Positions 54,924-63,159 of a stretch of DNA of 64,000 nt are shown one piece after another. Where the stretch lies: contig NZ_SNXS01000001.1 of assembly GCF_004362525.1 (NCBI RefSeq), positions 544,520 through 608,519 on the forward strand. The letters run 5' to 3'. A model generated the notes under the pieces. That model saw only the letters and a list, made by a program, of their open reading frames with translations, ran no database searches and was not told the DNA's origin. A program made the translations under genes and the position numbers. The number at the start of each line of letters is the position of its first letter. The stretch's first letter is position 1. Origin of the DNA: Roseateles toxinivorans (GTDB lineage: Bacteria; Pseudomonadota; Gammaproteobacteria; Burkholderiales; Burkholderiaceae_C).

Positions 54924-56264
54924 TCAGACGATCGAGGCCTTGAGCTTGCGGATGCACAGCTCGGTCGCCTCGTCGGCCGGCATGTCCTTGATCAGCCGGC
55001 TCTGGATCGCTTCCATCACGCCGTAGCTCTCGAACATCTTGCCCGGCCGCACATCGGGCGCGGGGCCTTCGGTGTCCACCGAGCGGATGATCACGTCGTT
55101 GCGCGTCAGGATGCTGCGCATGAAATCGACCAGTTCGCCGTGCTTCTCGATCAACGGGTGCGCGCGCCAGCGGCGGTCGTCGTACACATCCATGCGCGGC
55201 GGCTGGAAGTGCAGCGGTGCGGTGTGCAGGAAGTTGATGTACTGGTTCTCGGTGAACCAGTCCATGAACTTCATCGCTTCCTCCTGCATCGGCGTCTTCA
55301 CGACGACCCATCCGTCATAGCCGTGGTTCACCGCGACGTTCTTGCCCACCGAGTCGGGGTACATGAAGAAGCCGGTCTTGCCCGCCAGTTCGGGCGCGCG
55401 GTCCTCCAGCACTTCCATCAACCGGCCGGCATAGGGCGCCATAGCCGTCTGGCCGCCCGAGTACTGGCCGATCACGGTGGCGAACAGCGCCTGCGACATG
55501 CCCGGCGGCATCGAGGGCGAGAGCTTCTTCATGAAGTCCAGGTAGCCGGAGAACGTCTTCTTCATTGGCGGCGTGTCCAGCGACAGGCCCCATTTGTCGT
55601 CCAGCAGCTTGACGCCGTCCGCCCACATGAAGCCCGGGGCCAGCCACTGGCCCGCGCCGTTGGAGCCGATGGGGATGGTGACGCCGAAGTTGTTGCCCGC
55701 GGTCAGCGCCTTGGCGTTGTCGGCGAACTGGTCCCAGGTGGTCGGCACCTTCAGGCCCTTGGCGGCGTACAGGTCCTTGCGGTAGTACATCCAGGCGAAG
55801 TTGTAGTCGTAGGGGTACCAGTACTGCTCGCCCTTGACCGGGAAAAGGATGCGTGGCCCCCACTTGTGCTTGTTGACCATCTTGGTCAGCGGCACCAGCT
55901 TGCCCGCTTCGGCCAGCAGCACCACATGGGCGACGAAGATCAGGCCGGAGATGTCGTAAGGCGTGCCAGCCGAGATGGAGGCCTGCAGCTTGTCGTAAAC
56001 CTGGTCGGGTGGCACGGTGTCAACCACCACCCGCACGCCGCTGACGCGCTCGTACTCGGCGGCGGCCACCTTCATCGCGCGCACGCTGTCGCGGCTCGGT
56101 TCGCAGTTCAGAAAGCGGATCGTCTTCTGCTGCGCATGCACCCAGGGCGAGGCGAGCGTGCCGGCCGCGGCCACGCCGGCAGCCACCGTCAGGCGGCGCC
56201 GCCGCGTGTCGATACTTTCGGCAACTACAGGAACCAAGTCTCCGGTCTTCTTATCGTCAGACAT
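54924..56264 (-). CDS. Carbohydrate ABC substrate-binding protein with Tat-type signal
   Basis: A 446-residue type II extracellular binding protein (sugar class). The N-terminus has a twin-arginine-like signal ([20 protein letters not shown], cleavage near WVHA), so it may be exported folded. The start at 56264 is supported by GGAG 6 bases before it; the ATG at 56276 lacks a ribosome site. The mature region has the family hinge blocks [13 protein letters not shown] and [20 protein letters not shown]. Its ligand should define the operon's substrate. Confidence 0.9.
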   Translation of the reverse strand: MSDDKKTGDLVPVVAESIDTRRRRLTVAAGVAAAGTLASPWVHAQQKTIRFLNCEPSRDSVRAMKVAAAEYERVSGVRVVVDTVPPDQVYDKLQASISAGTPYDISGLIFVAHVVLLAEAGKLVPLTKMVNKHKWGPRILFPVKGEQYWYPYDYNFAWMYYRKDLYAAKGLKVPTTWDQFADNAKALTAGNNFGVTIPIGSNGAGQWLAPGFMWADGVKLLDDKWGLSLDTPPMKKTFSGYLDFMKKLSPSMPPGMSQALFATVIGQYSGGQTAMAPYAGRLMEVLEDRAPELAGKTGFFMYPDSVGKNVAVNHGYDGWVVVKTPMQEEAMKFMDWFTENQYINFLHTAPLHFQPPRMDVYDDRRWRAHPLIEKHGELVDFMRSILTRNDVIIRSVDTEGPAPDVRPGKMFESYGVMEAIQSRLIKDMPADEATELCIRKLKASIV

Positions 56265-57339
56265 CTGATGCTCCATCGGGGTTGGTCCGGCTCAGGCACG
56301 CGCCGGTTGCGTGATCGAAAAGATGCAGTTGCTGGAGATCGAGTTGCAGATGACGGGTTTCGCCGAAAACCACCTGCTGATCTCGGCCGAGCATGGCGCG
56401 AAGGCGCAGGCCTTCGTGCTCGAAGGCAGCGAGCGTGTAGGCGCCCATCTGCTCGATCTGCACCGCGCGCATCGGCAGGCTGTGGGCGGCCTCGCCCAGC
56501 GTGATGTGCTCGGGGCGCACACCCAGCGTGACGGCTGTGCCATCCCTGATTGACGAATTCACCGGCAGGCGCAGGCCGTTGGCCACGACGCTGCCGCCGT
56601 CGATGCGCGCATCCACCAGATTCATCTCCGGGGCGCCGATGAAGCCGGCCACGAAGCGGTTCACCGGCCGGTCGTACACTTCCAGCGGCGTGCCCACCTG
56701 CTGGATGCGGCCGTCCTTCATCACCACGATACGGTCGCCCAGGGTCATGGCCTCCACCTGGTCGTGGGTGACGTAGATCATGTTGGTCTTCAGCTCGCGG
56801 TGCAGGCGCGCGATCTCGTCGCGCATGCGCAGGCGCAGCTTGGCGTCGAGATTGGACAGCGGCTCGTCGAGCAGGAACACATCGGGCTCGCGCACCAGCG
56901 CGCGGCCCAGGGCCACCCGCTGCATCTGTCCGCCGGAGAGCTGGCGCGGCTTGCGTTCCAGCAGCGCCTCCATGCCCAGCATCTCGGCCGCCCACTTCAC
57001 CCGCCGGTCGATCTGCGCCTTGTCCAGGTTGCGCAGGCGCAGGCCGAAGGCGAGGTTCTCGAACACCGTCTTGTGCGGGTAGAGCGCGTAGTTCTGGAAC
57101 ACCATCGCGATGTTCCGGTCCTTGGGTTCGAGCCGGGTGACGTCGCGCCCGCCGATCAGCATCTGGCCGCTGCTCACGTCCTCCAGCCCGGCAATCATGC
57201 GCAGCGTGGTGGACTTGCCGCAGCCGGAGGGGCCGACGAAGACGGTCAGCTCCCCGTCCGGGATCAGCAGGTCCATCGGCTGCACGACGGCGACGGCGCC
57301 GTAGCGCTTCTCGATTCTCCGAAGTTCGATCTGTGCCAT
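56257..57339 (-). CDS. Carbohydrate ABC ATPase, MalK/UgpC type
   Basis: A 360-residue ATPase. Walker [10 protein letters not shown], signature [15 protein letters not shown], Walker [13 protein letters not shown] and the H-loop [14 protein letters not shown] are all intact, followed by a C-terminal TOBE/OB-fold regulatory domain ([17 protein letters not shown]). It powers the MalF/MalG-like channel. It overlaps the binding-protein gene by 8 bp and follows the kinase by 3 bp. Confidence 0.94.
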   Translation of the reverse strand: MAQIELRRIEKRYGAVAVVQPMDLLIPDGELTVFVGPSGCGKSTTLRMIAGLEDVSSGQMLIGGRDVTRLEPKDRNIAMVFQNYALYPHKTVFENLAFGLRLRNLDKAQIDRRVKWAAEMLGMEALLERKPRQLSGGQMQRVALGRALVREPDVFLLDEPLSNLDAKLRLRMRDEIARLHRELKTNMIYVTHDQVEAMTLGDRIVVMKDGRIQQVGTPLEVYDRPVNRFVAGFIGAPEMNLVDARIDGGSVVANGLRLPVNSSIRDGTAVTLGVRPEHITLGEAAHSLPMRAVQIEQMGAYTLAAFEHEGLRLRAMLGRDQQVVFGETRHLQLDLQQLHLFDHATGACLSRTNPDGASDV

Positions 57340-57342
57340 CGC

Positions 57343-58857
57343 TCAATGTCCTGCGGCGAAGGCGTGCAGGCGGTGGTTGACGCCGGACAGGCTGGCCTGC
57401 GTCTCCTTGTACAGCCCGAACAAATCGTCATAGCGCCGTGCCGCCGCGGCGTTCGGCTCATGCACCGCGCGGCTCGCCTGCCCGTGCGCGGCGGCCTTGA
57501 ACTCGCTCTCGAAAAAGCCCGCCGCCACGCCGGCCAGCAGCGCCGCGCCGAAGGACGCATCGGTCACCGCCGGCAGCACGATGCGCACGCCCAGAACGTC
57601 GGCCACGATCTGCCGCCAGGCCGCACTGCGCGAGCCACCGCCGACGATGCGCGCCTCCTGCATGCTCATGCCCTGTGTCTTGAAGTCAGCCAGCACATCG
57701 CGCAAGCTCATCGCGATGCCTTCGTACAGCGCGCGCACGAGGTGGCCGCGCTCGTGGCGCATCGTCAGGCCGACGAAATCGGCGCGCAGCAGCGGGTCCC
57801 AGTAGGGCGCGCGCTCGCCTTGCAGATAGGGGTGGAACAGCAGACCTTCAGCGCCCAGCGGCGCAGCGGCAGCCATCGCGTCCATCTCCGCGAACACGGC
57901 GGAGCCATTGGCGCCGGGGTGCATGAAGAAGCGGTCGCGCAGCCAGCGGTGCGCGCTGGCGCAGCTGTTGGTGGCGCTGATCGTGTACCAGAGGCCGGGG
58001 ATGGCGAAGGGGTAGTTGATCAGCGTCGTGTGCACGCGAGGCGCGGTGCCGACGATGCTCACCGTGCCTGCCGTGGCCAGCTTCACTACGCCCGCGCCCT
58101 CGCGGTCCGAGCCGGCGCCGTAGGACTCGCAGGAGGTGTCGGACGTGCCGCAGATCACCGGTGTGCCCACGCGCAGCCCGCAGGCCAGGCTGGCGGCCTC
58201 GGTCACGCGGCCGACCAGGGTGGTGGGGCTGACCACCGGCGGTAAGGTGGCCGGATCCCAGCCCGCCATGCCGCACAACTCGTCGGACCAGCAGGCATTT
58301 GCGTGGTCCCACAGCAGGGTGCCGACCGCATCGGTCACATCGGTGTGCCAGTCGCCGGTCAGGCGCATGCGCAGCCAGTCCTTGGCAACGTAGACGCGCT
58401 TGGCCTTCTGGCCGATCTCGGGCTCGTGCCGGTTCAGCCACATCAGCTGCGGCAGCGTCCAGGTGGGCGAGGCCTTGTTCAGGCCGATGGCCAGGATGCG
58501 ATCGGCGTGCGCGGCCTGCAGCTCGCGCGCCTCCACGCCGCTGCGCTGGTCGTTCCACAGGATGGCCGGGCGCAGCACGCGGTTGCTTTCATCTGTGATC
58601 ACCGGCGTGTGCGCGCCGGCACTGAAGCCCACCGCGGCCACGTCGGCCGCCGTCATGCCGGCGGTTGCCAGCGCGCGGGGCACCGTCTCGCACAGCGCGG
58701 CCCACCAGTCCTCGGGGTTCTGCTCGCTCCAGCCAGGATGCGGCGTATCGGTGGCGAAGTCCTTCGACGCACTGCCACGCTCACGGCCCTGGTCATCGAC
58801 GACCATCGTCTTCAGACTGCCCGCGCCGATGTCGATGCCGAGCACCGCCCGGTTCAT
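57343..58857 (-). CDS. FGGY-family carbohydrate kinase (xylulokinase-like)
   Basis: A 504-residue sugar or polyol kinase with the FGGY actin-like fold. The first ATP loop is VLGIDIGAGSLKTMVVDDQG, and the C-terminal FGGY signature region reads EARIVGGGSRSAAWRQIVAD. It resembles xylulokinase in length and overall pattern, but closely related branches act on other ketoses, polyols or hydroxyacids, including E. coli YgcE of unknown substrate. It starts inside the stop of the small Fe-S gene (4-bp overlap). Confidence 0.88.
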   Translation of the reverse strand: MNRAVLGIDIGAGSLKTMVVDDQGRERGSASKDFATDTPHPGWSEQNPEDWWAALCETVPRALATAGMTAADVAAVGFSAGAHTPVITDESNRVLRPAILWNDQRSGVEARELQAAHADRILAIGLNKASPTWTLPQLMWLNRHEPEIGQKAKRVYVAKDWLRMRLTGDWHTDVTDAVGTLLWDHANACWSDELCGMAGWDPATLPPVVSPTTLVGRVTEAASLACGLRVGTPVICGTSDTSCESYGAGSDREGAGVVKLATAGTVSIVGTAPRVHTTLINYPFAIPGLWYTISATNSCASAHRWLRDRFFMHPGANGSAVFAEMDAMAAAAPLGAEGLLFHPYLQGERAPYWDPLLRADFVGLTMRHERGHLVRALYEGIAMSLRDVLADFKTQGMSMQEARIVGGGSRSAAWRQIVADVLGVRIVLPAVTDASFGAALLAGVAAGFFESEFKAAAHGQASRAVHEPNAAAARRYDDLFGLYKETQASLSGVNHRLHAFAAGH

Positions 58858-59141
58858 GCCGCGGCTCCCGCGCTCAGGCGCGCGTTGAGGGTGTCGACCG
58901 CGCCGGCAATGTCATAACCGTAAGGGCAAGCTGCCTTGCAGGCATGCGCCGCCTCGGTGCGGGAGAGCGCGGCTTGTGCGTCGGCGTCATAGGGCAGGTG
59001 GCCGTCGATCACTGCCAGCGCGATCAGGGCCAGGGCCGATGGCGTTTCCGATTCCACCTGTCGGGCCAGAGATGCAGGCACGTCCCGGCGGCAGGGGTTG
59101 GGGCAGCAGGCGCAGAAGCGCATCAGCTCGCGCTCATTCAT
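58854..59141 (-). CDS. Small Fe-S (ferredoxin-like) protein
   Basis: A 95-residue cytoplasmic protein with cysteines in FCACCPNPCRRDVP near the N-terminus and HACKAACPYGYDI near the middle. The pattern suggests one iron-sulfur cluster, though the exact ligands are uncertain. It overlaps the flavoenzyme gene by 8 bp and the kinase by 4 bp. It probably carries electrons from the flavoenzyme, as the ferredoxin-like YgcO may do beside YgcU in E. coli. Confidence 0.75.
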   Translation of the reverse strand: MNERELMRFCACCPNPCRRDVPASLARQVESETPSALALIALAVIDGHLPYDADAQAALSRTEAAHACKAACPYGYDIAGAVDTLNARLSAGAAA

Positions 59142-60600
59142 GGTGGATGTGCTCCAGGTTGACGGCGCCTTCGCGCGCACGCAAGGCAAGCTTGCCGGGG
59201 ACGAACAGGTTGTCAGGGTCGAGATAGTCCTTCACGCCCTGTAACAGCTCCAAGCCCGTGCCAAGCTCCTCGCGCAACCAGGGGTTGCGGAACACACCGA
59301 CGCCATGATGGTGGCTGATGGTGCCGCCAAGGTCCAGGCAGGCCGTCAGCGTCAGGTGCCAGGCCTCGCGGTGCAGACGCAGGCCCTCGCTGCGTTCCAT
59401 CGGCGGCAGGCGCAGCGTCATGTATTGGCAGGCGCCTTCGGGATAAACGTGGGACCAGTGGGTGCCGAAATGGATGCCTGGGAACAGGCTCTGCATCTCG
59501 CGGGCGATGCGTGCGTGCAGGGCCGGCAATGCGCTCCAGGGCGCGGTGACTTCGATGGTGTCCATGAAGTAGTCCTTGGACTGCCACTGCGGCGAGTAGG
59601 ACTCATATCGATGTGCGCACCAGTGCTCATACGGTTCGTCGCCAAGCTGCACGCCGCCGTGCGCCGCGACGATCTCCATCGCCAGGTCGCGCTCCAGCGC
59701 GGCCATGCGCGGCGAGCCGCAGAACTCCAGGATCGCGAGGAAGGGCCTGCCCTCACCGATGCCTACGCTGGCACCGCGCGGTGCGGACTCCGCCGCGTCG
59801 TACAGGCGCACGACGGCGGGGCGCAGCTCGGCCTGCATGATCTGGCGCAGTGCGTCGAGGCCGGTCTTTAAAGTCTCGAATCCCAGCACCACGCTGTGGC
59901 GCGCTTCGGGCAGCTTCCAAACCCGCAGAGTCAGCTCGGTGATGATGCCGAAAGCGCCTTCGGAGCCGACCATCAGGTCCTTCAGGCTCGGGCCTACCGC
60001 CCGACGCGCGACCGGGCGCACGCGCAGCTCGCGGCCGTCGGGCAACAGGGCCGCCAGCCCGAGCACGATGTCCTCGATCTTGCCGTAGCGGGTGGAGTTC
60101 TGACCGGCGCCGCGGCAGGCCGCCCATCCGCCCACGGTGGACATGTGCAGCGACTGCGGCAGGTGGCCGCAGCTGTAGCCGCGCTCGTTGAGCCAGGCCT
60201 CGAACTGGCCGCCGTTCATGCCGGACTGCACGGTGACGGTGCCGTCCAGCGTGTTCAGCTCGATCACCTGGTTCATGCGCTTGAGGTCGACGACCAGCTC
60301 GTGGTCCATCGGCAGCGTGCCGCCCAGAACGCCGGAGCCGGCTCCAAACGGAATCAGCGGAATCTTCTCGCGGCGCGACAACTCGATGACGCGCCGCAGC
60401 TCGTCCACGTCCGCCGGGCAGGCCACGGCCGAGGGCAGCCGCGCGGGCAGATTGCCGTCACGCACCATGTAGGTGGCATAGGGCAGCCGGTCGCGGGCAT
60501 AGGCCCAGAGCTCGGGCAGGCTGCTCAGCGTCTGGTCCGGGCCAGTGATCTGGGTCAGTTCGGCCAGCCAGGAAGGCGGGCTGCTTTTGACGGGTTTCAT
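59134..60600 (-). CDS. FAD-binding oxidoreductase, AGPS/YgcU-like
   Basis: A 488-residue flavoenzyme of the vanillyl-alcohol-oxidase fold. FAD is bound by the loop IPFGAGSGVLGGTLP and the C-terminal domain contains GGTISHHHGVGVFRNPWLRE, the histidine block of alkylglycerone-phosphate-synthase-like enzymes. Bacterial members include E. coli YgcU, an uncharacterised FAD-linked oxidase. It is the first gene of the operon, with its start 28 bp after a LacI-type palindrome. It most likely oxidises an alpha-hydroxyacid, polyol or alcohol and hands electrons to the small Fe-S protein. Confidence 0.88.
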   Translation of the reverse strand: MKPVKSSPPSWLAELTQITGPDQTLSSLPELWAYARDRLPYATYMVRDGNLPARLPSAVACPADVDELRRVIELSRREKIPLIPFGAGSGVLGGTLPMDHELVVDLKRMNQVIELNTLDGTVTVQSGMNGGQFEAWLNERGYSCGHLPQSLHMSTVGGWAACRGAGQNSTRYGKIEDIVLGLAALLPDGRELRVRPVARRAVGPSLKDLMVGSEGAFGIITELTLRVWKLPEARHSVVLGFETLKTGLDALRQIMQAELRPAVVRLYDAAESAPRGASVGIGEGRPFLAILEFCGSPRMAALERDLAMEIVAAHGGVQLGDEPYEHWCAHRYESYSPQWQSKDYFMDTIEVTAPWSALPALHARIAREMQSLFPGIHFGTHWSHVYPEGACQYMTLRLPPMERSEGLRLHREAWHLTLTACLDLGGTISHHHGVGVFRNPWLREELGTGLELLQGVKDYLDPDNLFVPGKLALRAREGAVNLEHIHHE

Positions 60601-60627
60601 GACGTGTCCTTGCGGGCGTTGCTGCAG

Positions 60628-60647
60628 TTGAGCAATCGATTGCGCAA
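60628..60647. promoter_or_regulatory. LacI-type operator upstream of the catabolic operon
   Basis: TTGAGCAATCGATTGCGCAA is a 20-bp palindrome with one mismatched pair and a central CG, the layout typical of LacI/GalR operators. Its core GCAATCGATTGC is perfect. It lies between the LacI gene and the first operon gene, 27 bases before that gene's ATG, which suits repression. Confidence 0.75.
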
Positions 60648-60793
60648 ATCATGCCTGCGAGGTAAGGCAAGTGGCATCGGGGTTTTTACTCAGGTGGCTA
60701 CTCTGAGTTTGGTGACGCGCCGGGTGGTCCGTGGACGGCTGGCGTCCAAGACCCTTCGTCAAGCTCAGCCCGAACGGTGTCTACTCGAGCAAG

Positions 60794-61816
60794 CTAGGCC
60801 TGCGGTCGGCCCGTCGAAGCCCGCAGCACCAGACTCTCCAGCGGCAGCGTGTGCGCGATGGCTTCGGTCTTCTGCTCAACGAGGTCGATCAACCCATGGG
60901 TCGCCACGCTGCCCATCTCGCGCAGCGGCAGGCGCACGGTGGTGAGTTGCGGATGCAGCATGTCCGCAATGGCGGCGTCATGGATCGCGATGACCGAGAC
61001 CTGCGTGGGAATAGCGATGCTCCGCGCGTGAAGAAGCTTCATCGCTCCCGCAGCGGTGAGCACGGTAGCAGCGACGACGGCAGTCAGCGCGGCGCCGCTG
61101 TCGATCAGCGCGCGCATCCCGGTCTCGCCGCCTTCAAAGGTGTAGCCCGCCGTGATGACGAGGGCTGGGTCATAGGCAATGCCGGCCGCGTCCAAGGCGG
61201 CCCGGTAGCCGGCCAGCCGGCGCTGGCCGTTGTAGCCTTCCGCACGCCCAGCCAGGTGGGCGATGCGGCGGTGGCCCAGTGCAATCAGGTGCTCGGTGGC
61301 CAGCTTGGCGGCGGCGAAGCTGTCAAACACCACATAGTTGCCGACACCGTCGAGTTTGCGGTTGAGTACCACGTAGGGCAGGGAGGTCTGCTGCAGTGAA
61401 GCCAACAGTGCGACTTCGTGCTCCAGCGTTGCCACCAGAAGCCCATCCACGCGGCTGACGCGGGCCATCTGAGCGTAGTGGCCGGCATCGCCGCCGGCGT
61501 CGTCCGAGTGCGATATCAGCAGTGCATATCCGCGAGACCGAGCGGCAATCTCGGCGCCGAAGATGATCTCGGGAAAGACCGGGTTCTCCAACTGCGGCAC
61601 CGCGATTCCCAGCGTGTACGAGCGGGCGGTGCGCAGACCACGTGCCAGCGGGTTGGGCTCATAGCCGAGCGCTTTGGCGGCCGCCAGCACGCGCTCCCTC
61701 GTGGCGGCGCCCACGCGGTGGCCGACGCCTGCGTTGAGCACGCGAGAGGCGGTGGAGCGGTCCACCTCGGCAGCCGCAGCCACATCGGCCAGGGTCGCGC
61801 CCTTGGTGGGATTCAT
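60794..61816 (-). CDS. LacI-family transcriptional regulator
   Basis: A 340-residue LacI/GalR repressor: N-terminal helix-turn-helix and hinge (ATLADVAAAAEVDRSTASRV, YEPNPLARGLRTARS) and a periplasmic-binding-protein-like ligand domain. ATG at 61816 is preferred over the GTG at 61843. It is transcribed towards the nine-gene operon, with the operator palindrome between them. Its inducer is probably the imported sugar or polyol or a product of it. Confidence 0.92.
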   Translation of the reverse strand: MNPTKGATLADVAAAAEVDRSTASRVLNAGVGHRVGAATRERVLAAAKALGYEPNPLARGLRTARSYTLGIAVPQLENPVFPEIIFGAEIAARSRGYALLISHSDDAGGDAGHYAQMARVSRVDGLLVATLEHEVALLASLQQTSLPYVVLNRKLDGVGNYVVFDSFAAAKLATEHLIALGHRRIAHLAGRAEGYNGQRRLAGYRAALDAAGIAYDPALVITAGYTFEGGETGMRALIDSGAALTAVVAATVLTAAGAMKLLHARSIAIPTQVSVIAIHDAAIADMLHPQLTTVRLPLREMGSVATHGLIDLVEQKTEAIAHTLPLESLVLRASTGRPQA

Positions 61817-61992
61817 GGCGTGAAAGTCAGCAGTGGAGTACACATGCCGCCATCATGCCTTCATCGCCTGGCGGCGCTTTACTGCGGCCCGAAATGCGCC
61901 CGGGCGTAGTCCACAAGGCCTTCTGCTTGGCCGACTGGGGTAGTAGAGATCGACGCCCGGAAAGGTCGGCGAGATCTCGCTCAGAACGCGCT

Positions 61993-62250
61993 TCAAATTT
62001 CTTGCTCGGACGTAAGGCTCCGACGACTGCTCGAAGGTATGGTGATGCCGAAGAGCGTCACAACAGGGCCGAAGTCTTTCGATCGTTCGAGAAGACGATC
62101 GAGATCTGCCGCGACATGCGGCGAAATGGCGCGTTCGCTCTGGGAAAAGCACAAGACAGTTGACGTGCTGACCTTTTCAAAACAGGTCGCCGAAGCGACG
62201 AGTGCCGCGATTGGTATTGCGACAACTGCTGCAATGTGAGGAAATTTCAT
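61993..62250 (-). CDS. Possible small exported protein
   Basis: An 85-codon frame whose first 22 residues (MKFPHIAAVVAIPIAALVAS) look like a signal peptide; the rest is polar (VAADLDRLLERSKDFGPVV). The ribosome site is weak (AGG) and I recognise no family, so it may be a chance frame. The surrounding gap 61817-62394 shows no other gene. Confidence 0.3.
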   Translation of the reverse strand: MKFPHIAAVVAIPIAALVASATCFEKVSTSTVLCFSQSERAISPHVAADLDRLLERSKDFGPVVTLFGITIPSSSRRSLTSEQEI

Positions 62251-62394
62251 GCTGCCTAGACAAGATGGCGTCGTGACGCCGGGCGGCCCGACTCCTGCGA
62301 TGCAGTAGGTTGCAGGCACGGGGCCTGCAGAGCTACACCAATGCACCCGGCGGACGGGCTGCCGGGGCGTCGCAAGTTGGCAAGGAGTCGGGCC

Positions 62395-63126
62395 ATGAGT
62401 AAATCTAGCACCTTGTTCGTCGGTTTGGACGTCCACAAGGACAGTATCGACATCGCCGTGGCGGATGCGCCGCTGGATGGCGAGATCCGCCATATCGGCA
62501 GCATCCGGGGCGACCTCGCCTCGTTGGACAAATCGCTGCGCAAACTCGTCAGCCGCGGCCAGCCGCGGCACATCGTCTACGAGGCCGGCCCCTGCGGGTT
62601 CGTCATCTGGCGCCACCTCACGGCGCAGGGCTTGCACTGCGAGGTGGTGGCCCCATCGTCGATCTCTCGCCCGAGCGGCGACCGGGTCAAGACCGACCGG
62701 CGCGACGCCCTGCTGCTGGCCAGGCTGGCCCGCTCGGGCGATCTCTCGGTGGTGCGCGTGCCCGTTGGCGTGGACGAAGCCGTGCGCGGCCTGGTGCGTG
62801 CCCGCGAAGAGGCCGTGCGCGAGCAGCGCAACGGCCGCCACCGCCTGAAGGCCTTGCTGCTGCGCAACGGCATCCCCTACGCCGGCAAGACCTCATGGAC
62901 GGCCGCGCACCTGCGCTGGCTGGCCACGGTCAAGCTGGAGTACTCGGCCCAGCAGATCGCCTTCCAGGAGTACCTGCACGCGATCACCGAGTCCGGTGCT
63001 CGCATCGAGCGGCTGGAGCAGGCCCTGCGCGACGCGCTACCTGACTGGGGGCTGATGCCGGTGGTGCAGGCGCTGCAGGCCCTGCGTGGCGTGCAGCTGA
63101 TCGCGGCCATCACGCTGGTGCCGTTC
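62395..63126 (+). pseudogene. IS110-family transposase, 3' truncated
   Basis: The N-terminal DEDD domain is intact: VGLDVHKDSI, IVYEAGPCGFVIW and VKTDRRDALLLARLA carry the catalytic acidic residues. The C-terminal domain starts (LQALRGVQLIAAITLV) but stops near 63126, before the catalytic serine, where the sequence switches to the AraC region. The frame continues without homology to 63432. The preceding 120 bases (62270-62394) are probably the left end of the element. It cannot transpose by itself. Confidence 0.82.
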
Positions 63127-63159
63127 GACAGGTGTGCGTCGCTCTCCCGGCGTCAGCGT

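Noticed and set aside
54447-56504. 685-codon plus-strand frame opposite the binding-protein and permease genes
   Set aside because: It is antisense shadow composition with no ribosome site or family resemblance.
61855-62163. Plus- and minus-strand frames of about 100 codons after lacI
   Set aside because: No ribosome site, no family resemblance and arginine-rich composition; probably non-coding.
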